Positions 7,719-11,699 of a stretch of DNA of 11,699 nt are shown one piece after another. Every line of letters starts with the position of its first letter. The first letter of the stretch is position 1. Below the pieces are notes generated by a model, which ran no database searches, was not told where the DNA came from, and saw only the letters and a program-made list of their open reading frames with translations. The stretch is from Oscillospiraceae bacterium (GTDB lineage Bacteria; Bacillota; Clostridia; Oscillospirales; Oscillospiraceae): positions 1-11,699 of the forward strand of contig JAKSPP010000034.1 in NCBI GenBank assembly GCA_024404735.1, given 5' to 3'. Both the position numbers and the translations under genes were made by a program.

Positions 7719-10145
7719 ATGAAGTACGATTTTGCCGCAATTGAGAAAAAATGGCAGAAGGTATGGGACGAAAAGAAGCCCTACGCAGCCGTAAACGGCT
7801 CCGATAAGCCCAAGTGCTACGGTCTTATCGAGTTCCCCTATCCCTCCGGACAGGGACTCCACGTCGGTCACCCCCGCCCCTTCACCGCAATTGACATCGT
7901 ATCCAGAAAGAAGAGAATGGACGGCTACAACGTTCTCTTCCCCATCGGCTTCGATGCCTTCGGTCTCCCCACGGAGAACTACGCAATAAAGAATCACATT
8001 CATCCTGCAATCGTAACAAAGAAGAACATCGAAAACTTCACATCCCAGCTCAAGATGCTGGGCTACGGCTTTGACTGGGACCGCTGCATTGACACCACCG
8101 ACCCCAAGTATTACAAGTGGACTCAGTGGATTTTCCTTCAGCTCTTCAAGAAGGGCCTTGCCTACAAGACCACCATGCCCGTTAACTGGTGCACCTCCTG
8201 CAAGTGCGTTCTTGCAAACGAGGAGGTTGTCAACGGCGTATGCGAGCGCTGCGGCAGTGAGGTTGTCCGCAAGGAAAAGAGCCAGTGGATGCTTGCAATA
8301 ACCAAGTACGCCCAGCGCCTTATCGATGACCTTGACAGCCTTGACTACATCGAGCGCGTTAAGATTCAGCAGAAGAACTGGATTGGCCGCTCCACCGGTG
8401 CAGAGCTTAACTTCGACACCACCGTCGGAAAGAAGCTCACCGTATTCACCACCCGCCCCGATACTCTCTACGGCGCAACCTATATGGTTATCGCACCCGA
8501 GCACGCCTTTGTAAAGGAAAACAGAGAGAAGATTACAAACATTGAGGCTGTTGATGCCTATATCGCCGAGGCCGCAAAGAAGTCCGACTTTGAGCGCAGT
8601 GAGCTTGCCAAGGAGAAGACAGGCGTTCAGCTTGAAGGCATAAAGGCAATTAACCCCATTACAAAGAAGGAAATCCCCATCTTCATCTCCGACTACGTCC
8701 TCGTAACCTACGGTACCGGCGCTATCATGGCCGTTCCCGCCCACGATGACAGAGACTGGGAGTTTGCAAAGAAGTTCGGCTGCGAAATAGTCGAGGTTGT
8801 TGCCGGCGGCGATGTCCAGAAGGAAGCCTTCACGGTTAAGGACGACAGCGGCATTATGGTTAACTCCGGCTTCCTCAACGGAATGACCGTAAAGGAGGCC
8901 ATACCCGCAATGATTAAGTGGGTATGCGAAAACGGAATCGGCGAGGAAAAGGTTAACTACAAGCTCCGTGACTGGGTATTCTCCCGTCAGCGTTACTGGG
9001 GCGAGCCCATTCCCCTTGTTTACTGTGAGAAGTGCGGCTGGGTTCCCGTTCCCGAATCCGAGCTCCCCATTGTTCTTCCTCAGGTTGACTCCTATGAGCC
9101 CACCGATGACGGCGAGTCCCCCCTCTCCAAGATGACCGATTGGGTTAACACCACCTGTCCTCACTGCGGTGCCCCCGCAAAGAGAGAGACAGACACCATG
9201 CCCCAGTGGGCAGGCTCCTCCTGGTACTTCCTGCGCTATATGGACCCCAACAACGATGAGTGCCTTGTCTCCCCCGAGGCAGAGCAGTACTGGGGCCCCG
9301 TCGACTGGTACAACGGCGGTATGGAGCATACAACCCTCCACCTGCTTTATTCCCGTTTCTGGCACAAGTTCCTCTATGACATCGGCGTTGTTCACACTCC
9401 CGAGCCCTATGCCAAGCGTACAAGCCACGGTATGATTCTGGGCGAGGGCGGCGAGAAGATGTCCAAGTCCAGAGGCAACGTTGTAAACCCCAACGATATT
9501 GTCGACCAGTACGGCGCCGACACCATGCGCCTTCACATTATGTTCATCGGCGACTTCGAGAAGGCCGTTTCCTGGTCCAACGAGGCCGTTAAGGGCTCCA
9601 AGCGCTTCCTTGACAGATGCCTTAACCTTGTGGACAACGTCTCCGATTCTCTCGAGATAAGCCCCAAGAACGAGAGCATCATCCACAAGACCGTCAAGAA
9701 GGTTTCCGAGGATATTGAGGACCTTAAGATGAACACAGCCATCGCCGCACTTATGGCTATGGTAAACGAGTTCTACGCAAACGGAGTAACAAAGGGCGAC
9801 CTTAAGTATCTTGTCCTTCTCCTCAGCCCCTTCGCACCTCACCTTGCGGAAGAGATGTGGGAGCTCCTCGGCTTTGCAGCCTCCAGCGGCAAGATGGCAA
9901 TGCAGATGTCCTGGCCCACCTATGACGAGGCCAAGACCATTGACGCAAGCAAGGAAATCGCCGTTCAGGTCAACGGTAAGCTCCGCGGCACAGTTATCAT
10001 TCCTCTTGATGCCGAAAACGACGAGGTTGTAAAAATTGCCCTCGCCAACGAAAAGGTTTCCAAGTTTATAGGCGATGCGGATATCGTAAAGACCATCGTT
10101 GTAAAGAACAAGCTTGTTAACCTCATCATTAAGCCCAAGGCATAA
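7719..10145 (+). CDS. leuS: Leucyl-tRNA synthetase
   Basis: This class I synthetase charges tRNA-Leu with leucine using ATP in the cytoplasm. It is 808 residues, the usual bacterial size. The ATP-binding HIGH motif appears as HVGH at 48-51 (PYPSGQGLHVGHP) and KMSKS starts near residue 580. A zinc-type cluster CTSC...CERC lies at about 160-186, and a second, CEKC...CPHC, lies at about 440-490. The CP1 editing domain, which removes mischarged amino acids, is present, with TTRPDT at 244-249 and VPAHDD at 339-344 including the editing Asp D343. The C-terminus has the anticodon-binding domain and the VQVNGKLRG segment. After HVGHP the sequence reads RPFTAID rather than the common EGYTATD, apparently a lineage variant. 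ATG 7719 has only a weak AAAGAGAG ribosome binding site (7704-7711). A 52-base gap follows rsfS. Confidence 0.97.
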   Translation: MKYDFAAIEKKWQKVWDEKKPYAAVNGSDKPKCYGLIEFPYPSGQGLHVGHPRPFTAIDIVSRKKRMDGYNVLFPIGFDAFGLPTENYAIKNHIHPAIVTKKNIENFTSQLKMLGYGFDWDRCIDTTDPKYYKWTQWIFLQLFKKGLAYKTTMPVNWCTSCKCVLANEEVVNGVCERCGSEVVRKEKSQWMLAITKYAQRLIDDLDSLDYIERVKIQQKNWIGRSTGAELNFDTTVGKKLTVFTTRPDTLYGATYMVIAPEHAFVKENREKITNIEAVDAYIAEAAKKSDFERSELAKEKTGVQLEGIKAINPITKKEIPIFISDYVLVTYGTGAIMAVPAHDDRDWEFAKKFGCEIVEVVAGGDVQKEAFTVKDDSGIMVNSGFLNGMTVKEAIPAMIKWVCENGIGEEKVNYKLRDWVFSRQRYWGEPIPLVYCEKCGWVPVPESELPIVLPQVDSYEPTDDGESPLSKMTDWVNTTCPHCGAPAKRETDTMPQWAGSSWYFLRYMDPNNDECLVSPEAEQYWGPVDWYNGGMEHTTLHLLYSRFWHKFLYDIGVVHTPEPYAKRTSHGMILGEGGEKMSKSRGNVVNPNDIVDQYGADTMRLHIMFIGDFEKAVSWSNEAVKGSKRFLDRCLNLVDNVSDSLEISPKNESIIHKTVKKVSEDIEDLKMNTAIAALMAMVNEFYANGVTKGDLKYLVLLLSPFAPHLAEEMWELLGFAASSGKMAMQMSWPTYDEAKTIDASKEIAVQVNGKLRGTVIIPLDAENDEVVKIALANEKVSKFIGDADIVKTIVVKNKLVNLIIKPKA

Positions 10146-10236
10146 TCGCATATCCCAAAAGGGTATTTACGGATAATAACAACAAAAGAGCCCTCCCTTT
10201 TGCCCTTGCTTTTTAAGTTTTTATCTTAAAAAAGTA
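10146..10236 (+). other. leuS-rpsU intergenic region, AT-rich with inverted repeats, no gene
   Basis: No coding potential is seen. I could not find a convincing intrinsic terminator for leuS: hairpins such as CAAAAG (10183-10188)/CTTTTG (10197-10202) are weak and lack a following T-run. An AT-only hairpin, TTTTTAAG (10210-10217)/CTTAAAAA (10225-10232), sits just upstream of the rpsU -35 box, and that AT-rich stretch could act as an UP element. Confidence 0.5.
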
Positions 10237-10254
10237 TTGACATGGGGGCTCTTT
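10185..10254 (+). repeat. Inverted repeat flanking and entering the rpsU promoter
   Basis: AAAGAGCCC at 10185-10193 is perfectly complementary to GGGCTCTTT at 10246-10254. Inside that, T10194·G10245 and C10195-G10244 would extend the stem to 11 pairs. The right arm lies between the -35 and -10 boxes. The loop of about 50 bases contains the AT-rich hairpin and the -35. It could be a regulator-binding element or an RNA fold of leuS read-through transcripts; neither is established. Confidence 0.5.
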
Positions 10255-10265
10255 GCCGTTATAAT
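10237..10265 (+). promoter_or_regulatory. Consensus vegetative sigma factor promoter of rpsU
   Basis: TTGACA at 10237-10242 and TATAAT at 10260-10265 are both perfect consensus boxes, separated by exactly 17 bases. An A/T-rich tract precedes the -35. Transcription would start near 10272, about 70 bases before the rpsU start codon, which fits a strong constitutive ribosomal-protein promoter. Confidence 0.9.
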
Positions 10266-10303
10266 AACACTGTTAGCCATGTTTATATATGTGGCCCTTA
10301 TAA

Positions 10304-10322
10304 ACGCGCATTGAATGCGTGT
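10304..10322 (+). promoter_or_regulatory. Hairpin in the rpsU leader just before the ribosome binding site
   Basis: ACGCGCAT (10304-10311) pairs with ATGCGTGT (10315-10322) through 8 pairs, including one G·T wobble, around a 3-base loop. It ends two bases before the ribosome binding site GGAGGGAG (from 10325). The position suggests a possible translational control element for S21, but no matching named RNA family is known to me. Confidence 0.45.
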
Positions 10323-10341
10323 GTGGAGGGAGTGAAAATAA

Positions 10342-10533
10342 ATGTCTGAAATCTACGTCAAGGAAGGCGAATCTCTGGACAATGCTCTTAAGAGATTCAA
10401 GCGCAGCTGTGCAAAGGCAGGCGTTCTTGCCGATCTTCGCAAGAAGGAGTTCTACCAGAGCCCCAGTGTCAAGCGCCGCAAAAAGAGCGAGGCTGCCCGC
10501 AAGAACAAGAACAAGGGCAAGAGATTCTATTAA
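10342..10533 (+). CDS. rpsU: 30S ribosomal protein S21
   Basis: This 63-residue basic protein is ribosomal protein S21, a small-subunit protein near the mRNA exit/anti-Shine-Dalgarno region that is needed for efficient initiation. It shows the family layout: SEIYVKEGESLDNALKRFKR, then a helix with KAGVLADLRKKEFYQSPSVKRRKK, and a Lys/Arg-rich tail ending in KGKRFY. ATG 10342 follows GGAGGGAG at 10325-10332. It is transcribed on its own: a perfect-consensus promoter lies upstream and a strong terminator lies 36 bases after the stop. The yqeY gene that often follows rpsU in Firmicutes is absent here. Identification is firm. Confidence 0.97.
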   Translation: MSEIYVKEGESLDNALKRFKRSCAKAGVLADLRKKEFYQSPSVKRRKKSEAARKNKNKGKRFY

Positions 10534-10568
10534 TCTCCGAACCTCTCTGTTAAGTTAATTAACGAATT

Positions 10569-10598
10569 ACACCCGCCTGTATAAGGCGGGTGTTTTTT
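10569..10598 (+). terminator. Intrinsic terminator of rpsU
   Basis: A perfect 10-bp stem, ACACCCGCCT (10569-10578) with AGGCGGGTGT (10584-10593), encloses the loop GTATA. The run TTTTTT follows, then GTTTTTG. It ends the rpsU transcript. Confidence 0.95.
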
Positions 10599-10682
10599 GT
10601 TTTTGCTATTGTTATTTGCAGAAGTAAACTTAAAGTCCGTCCCCGGGAAAATCGTTTCGGATACTTAAAGCCACGCACAATC

Positions 10683-10728
10683 CCCTTCTGTAGGGCGCAG
10701 ATTCCCATCTGCGCCGAAAGGGAGGGTT
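10683..10728 (-). repeat. Short interspersed palindromic repeat, copy 1 (inverted orientation)
   Basis: A perfect 9-bp inverted repeat, GGCGCAGAT (10694-10702)/ATCTGCGCC (10707-10715), is flanked on the left by CCCTTCTGTAGGG. On the reverse strand it reads palindrome, CCCTAC, then GAAGGG, the same layout as the two copies near 10816 and 10883. It is therefore an inverted member of that family with a different palindromic core. Confidence 0.7.
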
Positions 10729-10815
10729 TTAAGGCGAGGAAGAGGCTGAGCGGTATAATAGAAAAGTGATTACAGTGTAATCGGCAAGGGGTGCGTTCAT
10801 CGGGGATTTCGGAAA

Positions 10816-10859
10816 ATCCGACAGGCGGGACGTCGGGACGCCGTCCCCTACGAAGGGCA
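10816..10859 (+). repeat. Short interspersed palindromic repeat, copy 2
   Basis: This 44-bp unit is repeated exactly 67 bases downstream with two substitutions (10820 and 10853). The core has GGGACG twice and CGTCCC once, so either GGGACG can pair with CGTCCC. It ends with CCCCTACG-AAGGGCA. Similar GC-rich 'GTAGGGGACGGCGTCCC' elements are scattered through gut Clostridia genomes, from memory. Confidence 0.8.
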
Positions 10860-10882
10860 CATTCAACGAAAGATTTCAAATT

Positions 10883-10926
10883 ATCCAACAGGCGGGACGT
10901 CGGGACGCCGTCCCCTACGGAGGGCA
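10883..10926 (+). repeat. Short interspersed palindromic repeat, copy 3
   Basis: This unit differs from the 10816-10859 copy at only 2 of 44 positions. The bases before both units (around 10797-10815 and 10861-10882) are also recognisably similar (TTCA-CG...GATTTC), so the two form a degenerate tandem duplication with a period near 67. Confidence 0.8.
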
Positions 10927-11024
10927 ATCTCATCGAACAATTGCAAAAAGCCATTCCCGGCAAGGGTGCGGATAAGTGGGTGCGTTGAATTATTAGATAT
11001 TTTTATATTTCTTCAATTTTATGC

Positions 11025-11053
11025 TTGCATTCCTATCCCTTATGTGCTATTAT
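11025..11053 (+). promoter_or_regulatory. Promoter of the glyA riboswitch transcript
   Basis: TTGCAT (11025-11030) and TATTAT (11048-11053) are separated by 17 bases. TGC at 11045-11047 supplies an extended -10 (TGnTATTAT). A strongly AT-rich tract lies upstream of the -35. The start site would be near 11060, just before the riboswitch. Confidence 0.8.
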
Positions 11054-11072
11054 CTATTCACTAAGTTAATAA

Positions 11073-11221
11073 AGTCCCTTTGAGGCGGCCGGAAGCCTTA
11101 CGTATTTTGATGACCGGTCTGCGGAGGGGACTCCGGAGAAGTCCGCTTATATAAGCGGGTGCCGAAGGTGCAAGAGGCTTTTTAATAAAGTCTCGAATCT
11201 CTCAGGCAAAAGGACGGAGAC
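11073..11221 (+). promoter_or_regulatory. Glycine riboswitch (single aptamer with probable 5' ghost aptamer)
   Basis: The canonical aptamer spans about 11131-11219. It contains CTCCGGAGAA, a hairpin CCGCTT/AAGCGG (11143-11158), the conserved GTGCCGAAGGTGCAA core (about 11159-11173), and the 3' signature TCTCAGGCAAAAGGACGGAG (11200-11219). CTCC (11131-11134) pairs with GGAG (11216-11219) as P1. Only one GCCGAAGG core exists. Upstream, AGTCCCTTT (11073-11081) can pair with GGAGGGGACT (11123-11132) and encloses a GGCCGG/CCGGTC stem. This looks like the remnant 'ghost' aptamer of the type-2 singlet class. Glycine binding would control read-through into glyA. The aptamer call is firm; the ghost call is moderate. 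Confidence 0.95.
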
Positions 11222-11266
11222 GGCTTAATAAGGCTTATAAAAATGGCTTTATTTCCGCTTTTTCGT

Positions 11267-11300
11267 CGCTTTTCCGCTTAAACCGGAAAGGCGCTTTTTT
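11267..11300 (+). terminator. Intrinsic terminator, riboswitch expression platform
   Basis: CGCTTTTCCG (11267-11276) pairs with CGGAAAGGCG (11284-11293) through 10 pairs, one of them G·T, around a 7-base loop. TTTTTT follows at 11295-11300. It lies between the glycine aptamer and the glyA ribosome binding site, so it is the likely regulated element. The left arm (11269-11277) can alternatively pair with GCGGAGGGG at 11121-11129 in the ghost region (9 pairs, three of them G·T), a speculative antiterminator. Confidence 0.85.
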
Positions 11301-11347
11301 ATTTTCCGTTAATTAAAAACATTCACATAAAGAGGAGATTACTTAAA

Positions 11348-11699
11348 ATGGTTGAAGAAAGCATGCGATACATAAGCGCATATGACCCCGAAATTGCAAA
11401 GATACTCCAGCTTGAGCTTAACCGCCAGAGAAATAACATTGAGCTCATCGCTTCCGAGAACCTTGTTTCTCAGGAGGTTATGGCAGTTATGGGCTCCGTC
11501 CTCACAAACAAGTACGCAGAGGGCTACCCCGGACACAGATACTACGGTGGCTGCGAGTATGTTGATATGGCAGAAAACGTCTGCATTGAGAGAGCAAAAA
11601 TAATCTTCGACGCACACTTTGCAAACGTACAGGCACACTCCGGTTCTCAGGCAAACTACGCCGTTTACCTTGCCCTGTGCACGCCCGGCGATACCGTTC
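11348..11699 (+). CDS. glyA: Serine hydroxymethyltransferase, 5' part (runs off window)
   Basis: This is a PLP enzyme that interconverts serine and glycine with tetrahydrofolate, supplying one-carbon units. The first 117 codons are present and the gene continues past the window end, so the PLP-binding lysine is not visible. The N-terminus matches GlyA closely: IELIASENLVSQEV, then LTNKYAEGYPGHRYYGGCEYVD, the IERAK helix and the VQAHSGSQANYAVYLAL segment with the PLP-phosphate-binding SGSQAN. ATG 11348 follows AGGAG at 11333-11337. A glycine riboswitch and a terminator sit directly upstream, so expression is set by the enzyme's own product/substrate. Identification is firm. Confidence 0.97.
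   Translation, partial: MVEESMRYISAYDPEIAKILQLELNRQRNNIELIASENLVSQEVMAVMGSVLTNKYAEGYPGHRYYGGCEYVDMAENVCIERAKIIFDAHFANVQAHSGSQANYAVYLALCTPGDTV

Larger units (their letters stand above)
10599..11024 (+). other. Intergenic region without a credible gene, rich in palindromes
   Basis: About 430 bases separate the rpsU terminator from the glyA promoter. Possible frames here (such as 10791-10988 on + and 10559-10963 on -) run through the GC-rich repeats, lack ribosome binding sites and resemble no family I know. The region holds the three GTAGGG-type palindromic repeats annotated separately. It also has small hairpins at 10768-10782 (GATTAC/GTAATC) and 10804-10819 (GGATTT/AAATCC), and ends in an AT-rich stretch (10986-11022) just upstream of the glyA promoter. 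Confidence 0.7.

Noticed and set aside
7593..10151. An 852-codon open frame on the minus strand opposite leuS
   Set aside because: It is an antisense shadow produced by the codon composition of leuS. The + strand frame has all LeuRS motifs, and the reverse frame has no recognisable domain and runs through both leuS ends and its flanks.
10754..10759. TATAAT suggesting a promoter for a small RNA
   Set aside because: No acceptable -35 box lies 15-19 bases upstream and no gene or terminator follows it.
10816..10926. Possible mini CRISPR array
   Set aside because: There are only two repeats, which are 44 bp and GC-palindromic with a 23-bp gap. The gap itself is related to the sequence before the first copy, and no cas gene is nearby.
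10559..10963. A 134-codon minus-strand frame in the rpsU-glyA gap
   Set aside because: It spans the rpsU terminator and all three palindromic repeats, has no family resemblance, and the repeat period (67) shifts its frame between copies.
10791..10988. A 65-codon plus-strand frame in the same gap
   Set aside because: It consists largely of translated palindromic repeats, with no good ribosome binding site or promoter.

Overview
The window looks like a core-genome segment of a Gram-positive Firmicute of class Clostridia, probably an Oscillospirales/Ruminococcaceae-type gut anaerobe. This is inferred from gene order, protein signatures, the Gram-positive-style promoters and ribosome binding sites, and the short palindromic intergenic repeats. 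No 16S or other species-level marker is present. All genes are on the + strand and there is no insertion sequence, phage gene, tRNA or CRISPR array.

Region 1 (1-10145) is a tightly packed housekeeping operon. It holds the 3' end of a radical-SAM Elp3-like gene, then smc (chromosome condensation), ftsY (SRP receptor), rdgB (house-cleaning NTP pyrophosphatase), yhbY (ribosome-associated RNA-binding protein), a fused nadD-yqeK (NAD synthesis plus Ap4A hydrolase), rsfS (ribosomal silencing factor) and leuS (leucyl-tRNA synthetase). Most junctions are a few bases, including a TAATG stop/start overlap between rdgB and yhbY. Two start codons are non-ATG (smc TTG, rdgB GTG). No internal promoter or terminator was recognised, so the operon promoter probably lies upstream of the window.

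Region 2 (10146-10598) is a monocistronic rpsU (ribosomal protein S21) unit. It has a perfect-consensus promoter (TTGACA, 17 bp, TATAAT), a roughly 70-base leader with a hairpin just before the ribosome binding site, and a textbook intrinsic terminator. An inverted repeat spans the upstream region and ends inside the promoter spacer.

Region 3 (10599-11024) has no credible gene. It carries a cluster of short GC-rich palindromic repeats: one inverted member and two near-identical 44-bp members 67 bp apart, within a longer degenerate tandem unit.

Region 4 (11025-11699) is a glycine-controlled glyA unit. An extended -10 promoter is followed by one canonical glycine riboswitch aptamer preceded by what looks like a degenerate 'ghost' aptamer, then an intrinsic terminator, then the 5' end of glyA (serine hydroxymethyltransferase), which runs off the window.

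I found no wholly new system. The items most worth a second look are the singlet glycine riboswitch with a probable 5' ghost aptamer, the palindromic repeat cluster, the NadD-YqeK fusion, and the structured rpsU promoter and leader.
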